This document shows positions 7,885 to 16,508 of a DNA stretch of 64,000 bases, piece after piece; the stretch's first letter is position 1, and every line of letters starts with the position of its first letter. Source of the DNA: Cupriavidus sp. WGlv3. Its GTDB lineage: Bacteria; Pseudomonadota; Gammaproteobacteria; Burkholderiales; Burkholderiaceae. The stretch lies in contig NZ_JALHRX010000017.1 of the NCBI RefSeq assembly GCF_023952475.1, forward strand, positions 1-64,000, written 5' to 3'. The position numbers were made by a program, and so were the translations under genes. The notes beneath the pieces were generated by a model that saw only the letters and a list, made by a program, of their open reading frames with translations, was not told the origin of the DNA and made no database searches.

Positions 7885-8811
7885 TCAATAGCCGCGACAG
7901 CGGTCGATAACGTCAGCGAGCGGCTCACCCCGCTGATGTCGACGAACGTTCTCCAGCAGGATCGGCGCAGCCGATTCGGGCTGGGTCATGCTCGCCACAT
8001 GGGGTGTCAGAAATACCCGCGGATGGGTCCAGAAAGGATGCTCCGCAGGCAGAGGCTCAGGCTCGGTCACGTCGAGAATCGCGCGCGATAGCCGACCCGA
8101 ATCCAACGCCTCGAGCAGATCCGCATCGACCAGATGCGGACCGCGCCCGACATTGATCAGCGCCGCACCGGCAGGCAGCAGCGAAAACAGTTCGCGGTTC
8201 AGGATGCCCCTGGTGGCCGGGGTGAGCGGCAACAGGCAGATCAGCACGTCGCACCCCGCGAGAAAGGGTTGCAGCTGATCCGGGCCGGCGAAGCTCTCCA
8301 CGCCCTCGATCTCACGCACGGAGCGGTTCCATCCGCGCAGGTTGAAGCCGTAGCTCGCCAGCCGCTCCAGCACGGCACACCCCAACGCGCCCATGCCCAT
8401 CACGCCGATGGCGCGGGCCGAGGCAGGCGGTACCTCCAGCGGCTCCCAGATGCGCGCCGCCTTCGCCGCCATGTAGTCGAAGAAGTCGCGATGCAGCGCC
8501 AGAACGGCCAGGCTGACATATTCGACCATGCCGTTGATGATCCCCGGCTCGACCATCCTGACAATGGGAATGTGCTCGGGCAGTGCGGAAAAATCGACAT
8601 GGTCGACACCGGCTCCGGAGGAGAAGAACACCTTCAGCCGAGGCAGCCTGGCGATGAACTCCGCCGGTGCCTGCCAGGCGATCAGGTATTCAACCTCGGC
8701 GAGGTCGCCGGCATCGGGCCAGACGCGAAAGTCGAGGTCGGGTGCGTGCTCGGCGAAGTAGCGCGCCCAGGCTGCAGCGCGAGCGGCATCTGATCGATAA
8801 AGAATACTCAT
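7885..8811 (-). CDS. D-2-hydroxyacid dehydrogenase, GhrA (glyoxylate/hydroxypyruvate reductase A) type, copy 1
   Basis: 308 residues. Rossmann NAD(P) site ARAIGVMGMGALGCAVLERLASYGFNLRGWNRS, then LPLTPATRGILNRELFSLLPAGAALINVGRGPHLVDADLLEAL, the catalytic region ILDVTEPEPLPAEHPFWTHPRVFLTPHVAS, and a C-terminus close to GhrA. It should reduce glyoxylate, hydroxypyruvate or a related 2-oxo acid in the cytoplasm. It starts 9 bases after the dehydratase stop, so it is the last gene of the HAD1-dehydratase-GhrA1 operon. In that context it may act on the 2-keto acid made by the dehydratase. A paralogue lies at 39016-39945, also with a HAD type II gene in its operon. Confidence 0.87.
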   Translation of the reverse strand: MSILYRSDAARAAAWARYFAEHAPDLDFRVWPDAGDLAEVEYLIAWQAPAEFIARLPRLKVFFSSGAGVDHVDFSALPEHIPIVRMVEPGIINGMVEYVSLAVLALHRDFFDYMAAKAARIWEPLEVPPASARAIGVMGMGALGCAVLERLASYGFNLRGWNRSVREIEGVESFAGPDQLQPFLAGCDVLICLLPLTPATRGILNRELFSLLPAGAALINVGRGPHLVDADLLEALDSGRLSRAILDVTEPEPLPAEHPFWTHPRVFLTPHVASMTQPESAAPILLENVRRHQRGEPLADVIDRCRGY

Positions 8812-8820
8812 ACCAGGGTC

Positions 8821-10578
8821 CTACCAGCCTCCTACCCAGCCATCGAACAGCCCCTCGGGAAGGGTGTCCTCGTTGGCGCCACGGAGAAAATCGAAGTCGC
8901 AGCCCAGATGAGCCTGCTCGATGTGTTGGTTATATAGATTGCGGTAGCCACGCACGTGCCGGGACGGCGGCGCCTGCCATGCCTGGCGCCGACGTTCGAG
9001 TTCATCCGGTTCGACGCAGAGTTCCAGTCGCCGCGCGGCGACGTCGAGCTCGATGATGTCGCCGTCACGCACCAGAGCCAGCGGACCACCGATCGCAGCC
9101 TCGGGAGAAACATGCAGCACGGCGGCACCATAGGCGGTACCGCTCATTCGCGCATCGGAGATCCGGAGCATGTCGCGCACGCCGCGCTCCATCAGATGGC
9201 GCGGCAGGGGCAGCATGCCCCACTCCGGCATCGCCGCGCCCACGGGACCGGCATTGCGCAGAATGAGCACGCTGTTCTCGTCGATGCCGAGTTCAGGGTT
9301 ATCGATCTGGTCGGCGATCGTCTGCACGTCTTCGAACACCACCGCCGGGCCGCGATGGCGGAACAGCTTGGGATTCGCCGCACAGGTCTTCATCACCGCA
9401 CCGTCCGGCGCCAGGTTGCCTTTGACCACGACCATCGTCTCGCCAGGCTTGACCGGTTTGTCCAGCGGGCGGATCACATCGCTATCGAAGACTTCCGCCG
9501 TCTCGAGAATCGCGCCGACCGTGCGGCCGTCGACGGTGCGCGCATCGAGATGCAGCAAGGGCCCGAGGGTCTTGAGCAGCGCCGGTACGCCCCCCGCGGC
9601 CATCAGTCGCTCAGTCAGGTGCTCACCGGCGGGCTGGACGTTGGCGATCAGAGGCACGCGCCTGGCGATCTCGTCGAAGCGCTCCAGAGTCAGCGGTACG
9701 CCGACGCGGCCGGCGAGCGCCAGCAGGTGGATGATGACGTTGGTCGACCCACCCACCGCGCACAGCAGGGTAATGGCATTGTCAAAGGCTCTCGCATCGA
9801 GAACCTCGCTCGGGCGGGGGCTGCCATCGGCGGCCATGCGCACGCTACGACGCCCCACCTCGCGGGCGAGCTGATGCCGACGCCGGTCGACCGCCGGCAC
9901 CAGGCTGCTACCGGGCAGCGACACACCGAGGGCCTCGCAGATGACCGCCATCGAAGAAGCGGTACCCATTTCTGCACAGTGCCCGGCCGTCCCCATCACG
10001 CTTCGCTCGAACGCGGCGAAATCGCCTTCCGAGAGTTCTCCTGCACGCAGTTGGTCGACCAGACGCCAGACACCGGTAGCGTTCGCCAGATTTCCGCCAC
10101 TCGCCGAGCGGGGCGTGGCCGGGCCGCTGGCAAGGAATATGAACGGAACGCCGGCGCTGGCAGCCCCCATCAGCAGTGCCGGCTGCGTCTTGTCGCATCC
10201 GCCGAGCAGCACCACCGCATCGAAGGGATAGCCGCGAATGGTCTCCTCGGCTTCCATCGCCAGCAGGTTGCGAAACGGGAAGGAGGTCGGCTTGATGATG
10301 TTCTCGCTGATCGACATCAACGGCACCTCGAACGGGATACCGCCTGCCTCGAGAATCCCGACTCTTGCCTCTTCGGCAAGGGTGCGCAGATTGAGATTGC
10401 ACGGGTTGATATCGGACCAGGTGTTGAGAATGCCCACGACGGGGCGCTCCATCAGGTCTTCGCGGCTCCAGCCGGCGGCCGACAAGGTCGAACGATGCAC
10501 GAAGCCAGGCAGATCATTCTTGCGAAACCAGCGCGCGCTGCGTAGCGGCCGACCATTCTTTGATTCGTTATCGCTCAT
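8821..10578 (-). CDS. IlvD/Edd-family dehydratase (sugar-acid type)
   Basis: 585 residues. Family landmarks: RPVVGILNTWSDINPCNLNLRTLAEEARVGILEAGGIPFEVPLMS, VVLLGGCDKTQPALLMGAASAGVPFIFLASGP, and GTAGHCAEMGTASSMAVICEALG; the three Cys are the expected Fe-S ligands. The C-terminal RGANEDTLPEGLFDGWVGGW resembles the L-arabonate/D-xylonate-type branch more than IlvD itself. It removes water from a 2,3-dihydroxy acid to give a 2-keto-3-deoxy acid. AAGGTGAT precedes the ATG at 10576-10578; a longer frame without a ribosome site was not used. Second gene of the operon with HAD1 upstream and GhrA1 downstream. Confidence 0.85.
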   Translation of the reverse strand: MSDNESKNGRPLRSARWFRKNDLPGFVHRSTLSAAGWSREDLMERPVVGILNTWSDINPCNLNLRTLAEEARVGILEAGGIPFEVPLMSISENIIKPTSFPFRNLLAMEAEETIRGYPFDAVVLLGGCDKTQPALLMGAASAGVPFIFLASGPATPRSASGGNLANATGVWRLVDQLRAGELSEGDFAAFERSVMGTAGHCAEMGTASSMAVICEALGVSLPGSSLVPAVDRRRHQLAREVGRRSVRMAADGSPRPSEVLDARAFDNAITLLCAVGGSTNVIIHLLALAGRVGVPLTLERFDEIARRVPLIANVQPAGEHLTERLMAAGGVPALLKTLGPLLHLDARTVDGRTVGAILETAEVFDSDVIRPLDKPVKPGETMVVVKGNLAPDGAVMKTCAANPKLFRHRGPAVVFEDVQTIADQIDNPELGIDENSVLILRNAGPVGAAMPEWGMLPLPRHLMERGVRDMLRISDARMSGTAYGAAVLHVSPEAAIGGPLALVRDGDIIELDVAARRLELCVEPDELERRRQAWQAPPSRHVRGYRNLYNQHIEQAHLGCDFDFLRGANEDTLPEGLFDGWVGGW

Positions 10579-10655
10579 GCGATCACCTTGTGGACCACTG
10601 TTCGGGAAAATTCGATAAGGCAGAGTTACCGCATGCCGGGGATACGGCATAACGG

Positions 10656-10682
10656 CGCACCGCCTCTTGCCGAGGCGGTGCG
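10656..10682 (-). terminator. Strong intergenic hairpin between HAD1 and the dehydratase
   Basis: A perfect 11-bp stem (CGCACCGCCTC 10656-10666, GAGGCGGTGCG 10672-10682) with a 5-base loop, in the 115-base gap between HAD1 and the dehydratase. There is no T run on either side. It may be an attenuator or an mRNA-stabilising hairpin setting different levels for the two genes rather than a full terminator. Confidence 0.5.
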
Positions 10683-10693
10683 ACGAGTGCTGG

Positions 10694-11362
10694 TCAGAGG
10701 CCGACCAGACCGGCCAGGCCGCCGATATCGGCGATCTGGCGGTAGTTGTAGCAAGCGTTACCCGGCTGTTCATGACCGCGGGCGACGAAGGCCTTGTTCT
10801 TGATCTTCATGTCTTCGGCCGGCATCAGGTCGTAGCGGAAGCTCGAAGAAACGTGCAGCACGTCTTCCGGACCGCAACCGAGGTTGTCGAGCATGTATTC
10901 GAAGGCCTGCAGGCGCGGCTTGTAGGCCTGGGCCTGTTGGGCGGTGAATACCTTGTGGAAGGGCACGCCCAGCTTGTCGACGTTGGACATGATCTGCGCG
11001 TCCATCGCGTTAGAGAAGATCACCAGCGGGATCTTGTCGGCGATCTTCGCCAGGCCGGCCGTCACGTCGGGATGCGGGCCCCAGGTCGGCACGGCGTTGT
11101 AGTAAAGCCGTCCTTCGTCGCGATATTCCACGCCCCAGCGCTTGCACAGGCGGGAGATGGCGGTATCGAGGATCTCGTCATAAGGACGCCAGTCACCCAT
11201 CACCTGATCCAGGCGATAAGCAGTGAAATCCGTGACGAACTGGTCCATCTGCTCAGGGGCAACGCGATCGGCGAACAGTTCGCGGGTCAGCGGACCCATC
11301 TGGAAGTTGGTCAGCGTGCCGTAGCAGTCGAAGGTGATGTATTTAGGGCGCATGAAGCTCAT
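10694..11362 (-). CDS. HAD type II (2-haloacid dehalogenase-like) protein, copy 1
   Basis: 222 residues. The HAD core is intact: YITFDCYGTLTNF (nucleophile Asp, Thr), PLVIFSNAMD (motif II Ser), AQAYKPRLQAFEYML (Lys) and VLHVSSSFRYDL. The family is called haloacid dehalogenase type II. However, positions matching Tyr157, Asn177 and Asp180 of L-2-haloacid dehalogenase read Phe, Ser and Tyr, so dehalogenation is doubtful and another carboxylate or phosphate substrate is likely. First gene of an operon with a sugar-acid dehydratase and GhrA1. A close paralogue is at 42976-43641. Confidence 0.8.
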   Translation of the reverse strand: MSFMRPKYITFDCYGTLTNFQMGPLTRELFADRVAPEQMDQFVTDFTAYRLDQVMGDWRPYDEILDTAISRLCKRWGVEYRDEGRLYYNAVPTWGPHPDVTAGLAKIADKIPLVIFSNAMDAQIMSNVDKLGVPFHKVFTAQQAQAYKPRLQAFEYMLDNLGCGPEDVLHVSSSFRYDLMPAEDMKIKNKAFVARGHEQPGNACYNYRQIADIGGLAGLVGL

Positions 11363-11701
11363 TTGGGCAGTCCTGAAAGTCCGTTGATAAATGCGGTGAT
11401 ACGTCGCAGCACCACGACTTCATTACAGCACGGTGAAAACAGCATATGACGTTGAAAGTTCGAGCCACTCGATACAAAAGACGATTCTTCGAGCCCCCCT
11501 TGGCAGACTCTGCGGAACGCCCTCCCAATAAGCTCGATCGCCCTGGCCCAGGCTGGCTGCGCCGCGATTTATCAGGAGGAGGCGGCGCGATCCCAACGTG
11601 AAAGCGCTCTTGCCAATGGACTCGCCAATGGACTCGTTGACGGTGCGCTGCCACGGGCTTCTCGCCTTTCATCCGAGCGGAGGGGCCGGGATTGTGCCGG
11701 C
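11363..11701. other. Intergenic region upstream of HAD1
   Basis: 339 bases, presumably holding the HAD1 promoter. It includes a perfect tandem duplication of a 12-mer (GCCAATGGACTC at 11612-11623 and 11624-11635). No gene is recognised, and the sigma-54-like module found upstream of HAD2 is not present here. Confidence 0.5.
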
Positions 11702-12694
11702 CTATTTCTGAGCGCTCCCCCTCAGCTTTGCTCGCCGACGTTCGGACTGATGCAGCCGCTTGAGAATGCCATCGAACGATTCAAGCTGCCGATGGATCTC
11801 CTCCGGCCCATTCTCGACCAGGAACGCGCGGAATGCCGACGCGACCGGCGGCAGGCGGACCGCCGGCAGGTGCGCCACATACCAGTCGCGCTCCACCGGA
11901 TTTCCTGCCAGCGGCAACACGCCGATCAGTCCCGCTTCAAACTCCAGCGTGCAGGCATGCAGCGACAGGAACGCGATGCCAAGCCCTGCGGAGACCATGC
12001 GTTTGATTGCGGCATTGCTGGACAGCTCGGATCCATGCGGCAAGCGCAGTCCCGCCTCGCGGAACAAGCGCTCGACGGTATCGCGTGTGCCTGAGCCGCG
12101 TTCGCGGATCAGCAGGTTTTCCGCCAGCAGATCGTGCAACGTGTTGTGCCGCCGTAACATCAATGGGTGGTCGGGCGCGGCGATGAAGGCCATCGGATGC
12201 TTGGCAAAGGCCACCGCATTCGTCCTGAGCTCGGAAGGCGGGCGGCCGATGATGGCCAGATCGATCTCATGCATGCCCAGCATGCGCACGATCTCTTCGC
12301 GGTTGCCGACCCGCAGCACGATCTTCACATCCGGATTGCATTGGGTGAACGCCACCAGCATCTGCGGAAGCAAATACTCGGCGGTGGTGATCGCGCCGAC
12401 GCGAAGCGTGCCGGCAATGCCGCCGCGCAAGGCAGCCACGTCCTCCACCGCATCGCGCCATAGCTTGAGAATCTGGCTGGCATAGCCCGCCATCACTTCC
12501 CCGGCGGGCGTCATCAGCAAGCCGCGGCCAGAACGCTGCACCAGCGGCGTGCCTGTGGCCTCTTCGAGCAGTCGCAATTGCAGCGATACCGTGGGCTGGG
12601 TCAGGTGCAGCTCCTCGGCGGCGCGGGATACGCCGCCAAGGCGCGCCACCGCGTCGATCGCATTGAGCTGTCGGAAGGTAGTGGTCTTATTCAT
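11702..12694 (-). CDS. LysR-family regulator, CbbR-like
   Basis: 330 residues. The HTH is TFRQLNAIDAVARLGGVSRAAEELHLTQPTVSLQLRLLEEATGTPLVQRSGRGLLMTPAGE. The co-inducer domain begins GTLRVGAITTAEYLLPQMLVAFTQCNPDVKIVLRVGNREEIVRML and contains RERGSGTRDTVERLF. Both closely follow the CbbR/RbcR pattern. CbbR proteins regulate Calvin-cycle operons, but no such gene is in the window, so only the subfamily likeness is claimed. It is divergent, with a 128-base gap, from the HAD-fold pseudoenzyme and NDH-2-like genes, which are its likely targets. Confidence 0.85.
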   Translation of the reverse strand: MNKTTTFRQLNAIDAVARLGGVSRAAEELHLTQPTVSLQLRLLEEATGTPLVQRSGRGLLMTPAGEVMAGYASQILKLWRDAVEDVAALRGGIAGTLRVGAITTAEYLLPQMLVAFTQCNPDVKIVLRVGNREEIVRMLGMHEIDLAIIGRPPSELRTNAVAFAKHPMAFIAAPDHPLMLRRHNTLHDLLAENLLIRERGSGTRDTVERLFREAGLRLPHGSELSSNAAIKRMVSAGLGIAFLSLHACTLEFEAGLIGVLPLAGNPVERDWYVAHLPAVRLPPVASAFRAFLVENGPEEIHRQLESFDGILKRLHQSERRRAKLRGSAQK

Positions 12695-12822
12695 ATAAAA
12701 AAACCTATCGGTCGGCTTTGTTTATCAATTATTCAATATGAGTTTTCCCGCGTACAGTGCAAACGTCAAGACCTGATCCCCCTACCCTTTTCGCGTTCCG
12801 CCAAACCATCCAGGAGTCCACC
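12695..12822. promoter_or_regulatory. AT-rich divergent promoter region of the CbbR-like regulator
   Basis: 128 bases between divergent starts. It is much richer in A+T than its surroundings at 12690-12745, with the run TTTATCAATTATTCAATA (12720-12737) and a poly-A stretch. LysR regulators normally bind such gaps at T-N11-A sites; the precise operator cannot be fixed by eye. Confidence 0.4.
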
Positions 12823-13482
12823 ATGTCGATCGAATTGCTGATTGTTTCCGCCGACCATGTACTGTTCCAGACCAAGGCGCAACATGCAGCCGGCTTGGCA
12901 GCGGCCACCGAGGCCCGGGCGGAAGCGGCGCCTGCCGGCGCAATTGGCGCAGACTTCAGCGCGGCGTATCAGGAGGCGTTCGTGCAGGCAGGCACGGGGG
13001 CGAAACTATCCGTGCGCCGGCAAACCGAGCAGCTGATGCGCGAAGCCGAGCAAGCCGGAGCCAGGCTTGCCATCGTGACGATGATGTCGTCCCGCATGCT
13101 GAGCGCCCTGCTCGACCGCTATGACCAGCCGGCCCGTACCGATCGCTTTACCGTGACCGCCACGGCGGATTCGCTGGGCCGCGGCGAGGGTCCCGCTGAC
13201 CTGCTGCGGCTGGTGCTCCATGCCGTCGACGTGCCTGCCGACCGCGCGTTGCTCATCGCTGCAAATGCCGGCGAGGCCTGCGCCGCGGCCGCGCTTGGCA
13301 TGCCGCTGATGCGGCTGCACCACGGCATGGCCAGCCGGCAGGACGATGGAGCAATCTTCCTTTCCGACGCGCCCGCGGCGTCGTGGCCATCGTTCGACGA
13401 CATCGAGATGCGCTTCACGCAAGGCGCACTGGGCCAGCCGTCGCGCTACACGCGCCTGGGGACATTGACCGCCCCGGCATGA
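12823..13482 (+). CDS. HAD-fold protein lacking catalytic residues (probable pseudoenzyme)
   Basis: 219 residues, start fixed by CAGGAG before the ATG at 12823. The overall pattern is a CbbY/beta-phosphoglucomutase-like HAD: N-terminal LLIVSADHVLFQTK, a helical cap, RLAIVTMMSSRML (motif II Thr), and VPADRALLIAANAGEACAAAALGMPLMRL, equivalent to the motif IV region. In motif I the nucleophile Asp is Ser9, with only the second Asp (Asp11) kept. The Lys of motif III and the acidic pair of motif IV (normally GD or ED) are absent. A binding or regulatory role is more likely than phosphatase activity. It is followed after 37 bases by an NDH-2-like flavoprotein. Confidence 0.65.
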   Translation: MSIELLIVSADHVLFQTKAQHAAGLAAATEARAEAAPAGAIGADFSAAYQEAFVQAGTGAKLSVRRQTEQLMREAEQAGARLAIVTMMSSRMLSALLDRYDQPARTDRFTVTATADSLGRGEGPADLLRLVLHAVDVPADRALLIAANAGEACAAAALGMPLMRLHHGMASRQDDGAIFLSDAPAASWPSFDDIEMRFTQGALGQPSRYTRLGTLTAPA

Positions 13483-13519
13483 GCCGGCGTGGCACCACCA
13501 ACGCATAGAGAGGGATGGA

Positions 13520-14815
13520 ATGAAGACGATCGTCATTATCGGCGGCGGAACCGCCGGCCTTCAGCTGGCGGCCCGGCTGGGCAAGCAACTGGGCAAGCGC
13601 GGACTGGCCAACATTGTCCTGGTGGACCGCTATCGGACACACCTGTGGAAGCCCCTGCTGCACGAAGTCGCCACGGGAAAGCTCGAACCGTACATCCACC
13701 ATACGTCCTTCGCCCTCCAGGCGCGCCGCTACGGTTTCCGCTTCGTGCAAGGCGAGTTCACCTCGCTGGATCGCGACAACCGCACGCTCGAGATCACGGC
13801 ATCCGGAAGCGATGGCGACATGCAAGCGACAACGCTGGCCTACGACACCCTGGTGTTGGCGATCGGCGGGACCACACAGTATTTTGGTGTCCCGGGGGCG
13901 AGCGAGCACGCGCTGGCGCTGGACAGCGTGGCGGGTGCTGAGCATGCGCGGACCCGGATCGTAGACGCGCTGCGCCGCGTGTCGTCGCAGGCCACAGCGG
14001 CCGACCGACCGGCGCGGGCCAGCGTCGCCATCGTCGGTGCGGGAGCGACCGGAGTGCAACTGGCTGCCCAGGTGAGGCAGATGTCGCGTGTGCTGAGCCA
14101 GTATGGCGTCCATTCCCTCGATCCGGACCACGGCACCGATGTACGGCTTGTCGAAGCTTCCGGAAACATCCTGCCGGGCATGGATCGTCGCCTCGCCGAC
14201 AGGACCACCGCCGAGCTGCAGGCGCAGGGTATCGAGATCCTGCTGAACACGCGCGTCACCGAGGTCCGCTCCGACTGCCTGCATATCGCGGGCGCGGCCT
14301 CCATTGCCGCGGACGTGACAGTATGGACCGCCGGCGTCACCGTAGCGCCTGTGCTGTCGAACATCGGCCTGCAGGTCACCCGCAACGGGCGCGTTCGGGT
14401 GCGAGATACGCTCCAGAGCCTGGAGGACGAGCATATTTATGCCCTGGGTGATTGCGCGAGCTTCCGCCCGGCTGGGGAACAAGCAGAGCTTCCCACGCGA
14501 GCACAGGTCGCGCATCAGCAGGCCATTTACCTGGCCAGGGCCTTGCCACGCGTGCTCGCCGGCAAGTCCGTAGCCGGGTTCACGTTTCGCGATCGGGGTT
14601 CGGTCATCTCGTTGGCGGACGACATGGCGCTGTGCCATCTGCTCGCGCCCGGCGCCGGCGACGGCTGGCAGGTACAGGGCGTGCTGGCAACGCTGGTGCA
14701 CCGCGTCATCTACCGACGTCACGTGCTGTCGGTGCAGGGTTTTGCGCGAACCGCCGCGATGGCACTGTCCCAGCGTCTGGAGCGGCTGCTGGGGGCGGGT
14801 TATCGGCTCGATTGA
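13520..14815 (+). CDS. NAD(P)/FAD-dependent oxidoreductase, type II NADH dehydrogenase-like
   Basis: 431 residues. N-terminal FAD site KTIVIIGGGTAGLQLAARLG, LWKPLLHEVATGKLEP, LVLAIGGTTQYFGVPG, second Rossmann NAD site ASVAIVGAGATGVQLAAQ, and the FAD-closing HIYALGDCASF. These are the hallmarks of NDH-2 enzymes, which pass electrons from NADH to quinone without pumping protons. The C-terminal RLVHRVIYRRHVLSVQGF... carries hydrophobic and basic residues suited to membrane contact. It is probably co-transcribed with the preceding HAD-fold gene under the CbbR-like LysR. It differs from housekeeping Ndh, so an electron-sink role for a specific pathway is possible. Confidence 0.82.
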   Translation: MKTIVIIGGGTAGLQLAARLGKQLGKRGLANIVLVDRYRTHLWKPLLHEVATGKLEPYIHHTSFALQARRYGFRFVQGEFTSLDRDNRTLEITASGSDGDMQATTLAYDTLVLAIGGTTQYFGVPGASEHALALDSVAGAEHARTRIVDALRRVSSQATAADRPARASVAIVGAGATGVQLAAQVRQMSRVLSQYGVHSLDPDHGTDVRLVEASGNILPGMDRRLADRTTAELQAQGIEILLNTRVTEVRSDCLHIAGAASIAADVTVWTAGVTVAPVLSNIGLQVTRNGRVRVRDTLQSLEDEHIYALGDCASFRPAGEQAELPTRAQVAHQQAIYLARALPRVLAGKSVAGFTFRDRGSVISLADDMALCHLLAPGAGDGWQVQGVLATLVHRVIYRRHVLSVQGFARTAAMALSQRLERLLGAGYRLD

Positions 14816-15078
14816 GGTGCACGTGCCAATGCAGGCGCGCAGCGGTTGCTGCGCGCGATTCTCGCTCCAGTGAATCGATTACCTTACTGCCGAACACGTA
14901 ACGCGTCATGGCTACTAGCGCTGCGCTCGTTCGCCAACCCGGGGGGTGAACCGATTGGCCAGGCGCAGCGCCATGGTCATCCGCATGCCTGCCACGCAGG
15001 CATTGAGGAATGGCTGAGCGAACCTCAGCCGCGCCAGTTCACTGTCCTGGCCTTGGAGTCGAAACACCGAGTGCACCG

Positions 15079-16404
15079 TCAGAAGTCGGCCACTTTGCCC
15101 CAGGCCGAGTGCTTGAAGCGCGCCGGGTTGTACGGGGCAGGATCGAAGATCGGCTTGTCACCGGTCACCAGGTCGGCGATCAAGTGGCCTGCGCCAGGGC
15201 CGATGCCGAACCCATGCCCGGAGAAGCCCGCCGCCAGGATGAAACCGGGGATTTCCGGCACTTCGCCGATCCCGGGCACACCGTCAGGCGTGTTGTCCAC
15301 AAACCCGGCCCAGGCATTGGCGATGCCGGTCTGTCCCAGTGCAGGCATCAGTTCGACCGCACGACGATAGGTTTGCCTGACAGCCCCTGCGTCGGCCTTG
15401 GGGTCGAGTATCCGCATCCGCTCCATGGGGGTCGGTGCATCCAGTCGCCACCGCGCGAGTGTTTCGTGGCCTGCGCGGATACCCTCCATTCCGCCTGGAA
15501 ACACGTTACGCCAGCGCTTGGCAAACATGGGCAGGAACTGCGGCGCGAAGCGCATCAGTTGCGCCGTCGGGTCCACGCGTCCGCGCCCGCTGATGGCAAG
15601 GTTGTAGCTGCCATCGCTGCGGCGGGTGATGGACACGCGCGCGGTGTGCAGCGCGTCAGGCAGATGCGCGGCCACGCCGGACACCCGCACGATGGACTGG
15701 CGAACGGTAGCCTGGGGAAAGCGAATGCCCAGTTGGCGGCAGAACGAAGACGCCCACGCGCCGCCGGCGTACACCGCGACGCGGGTTTTGATGGTTCCGG
15801 CTTCGGTGACGACGCCGCTGACGCGGCCGCCCTCGAGCTCGATGCCCCGCGCGGCGCAATTCTGCAGCACGGTGCCGCCGAGCTTCATGAGCGCGGCAGC
15901 CACCGACGGAGCCGCCTTGGCTGGATCGGCGGTACCGTCGCTGGGCGAGAACACGCCACCCTTCCATGCGCGGCCGGTATCCCGACCCCGTTCGCTGGCC
16001 TCACTGCCGCTCAACATGTGGGTTGTCACGCCGGCAGTTCTGGCGAAGTCTCGCCATCTGGCCCAGCGTGCAATCTCGTCTTCGTCGTTGCTGAGGTAAA
16101 GCAAACCACACCTGTGGAAGCCCGTGTCCTCGCCAGTGTCCTGGGCGAACCGTTCCCACAGTTCGAGGCTTTTGGAAGCCATCGGCAATTCACGCGCGTC
16201 ACGGTTCTGCTGGCGGCACCAGCCCCAGTTGCGGCTCGATTGTTCGGCGCCGATGCGGCCCTTTTCCACTACGGTAACCGAAAGGCCGCGCCGGGCCAGG
16301 TAGTACGCAGCAAAAACGCCGATGATGCCACCGCCGATCACCACGACGTCGGCATGGGTCGGCAGGGATGAGGTACTCTCGATGAGACGCAAGGGCTGGG
16401 ACAT
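15079..16404 (-). CDS. FAD-dependent amino-acid/amine oxidoreductase (DadA/glycine-oxidase superfamily), type 1
   Basis: 441 residues from the ATG at 16402-16404, with GAGGAGAT upstream; a second in-frame ATG 18 bases earlier is possible. Rossmann FAD motif ADVVVIGGGIIGVFAAYYLARRGLSVTVVEKGRIGAEQSSRNWGWCRQQNRD, then a DAO-type substrate domain and C-terminal VDNTPDGVPGIGEVPEIPGFILAAGFSGHGFGIGPGAGHLIADLVTG. It should oxidise a secondary or primary amine or D-amino acid to an imine or aldehyde. It lies 104 bases downstream of an aldehyde dehydrogenase on the same strand, which fits amine-to-aldehyde-to-acid oxidation. Substrate unknown. Confidence 0.83.
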   Translation of the reverse strand: MSQPLRLIESTSSLPTHADVVVIGGGIIGVFAAYYLARRGLSVTVVEKGRIGAEQSSRNWGWCRQQNRDARELPMASKSLELWERFAQDTGEDTGFHRCGLLYLSNDEDEIARWARWRDFARTAGVTTHMLSGSEASERGRDTGRAWKGGVFSPSDGTADPAKAAPSVAAALMKLGGTVLQNCAARGIELEGGRVSGVVTEAGTIKTRVAVYAGGAWASSFCRQLGIRFPQATVRQSIVRVSGVAAHLPDALHTARVSITRRSDGSYNLAISGRGRVDPTAQLMRFAPQFLPMFAKRWRNVFPGGMEGIRAGHETLARWRLDAPTPMERMRILDPKADAGAVRQTYRRAVELMPALGQTGIANAWAGFVDNTPDGVPGIGEVPEIPGFILAAGFSGHGFGIGPGAGHLIADLVTGDKPIFDPAPYNPARFKHSAWGKVADF

Positions 16405-16508
16405 GGATGGATCTCCTCGCATTATTTGTCCTGCACGTTTTGTAGTTGAACCCGGCGACACGCTCTGCGCTCCGCCGTCCGGCAACATCATGGCGGCCTG
16501 CATGCTGG

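Noticed and set aside
11702-14815. Possible Calvin-cycle (cbb) operon suggested by the CbbR-like regulator and CbbY-like HAD protein
   Set aside because: No RuBisCO, phosphoribulokinase or other cbb gene is present, and the HAD protein has lost its catalytic residues.
15010-16371. Very long open frame on the plus strand opposite the FAD oxidoreductase
   Set aside because: It mirrors the real gene in a high-G+C antisense frame, shows His/Gly/Arg-rich low-complexity translation and no family motif.
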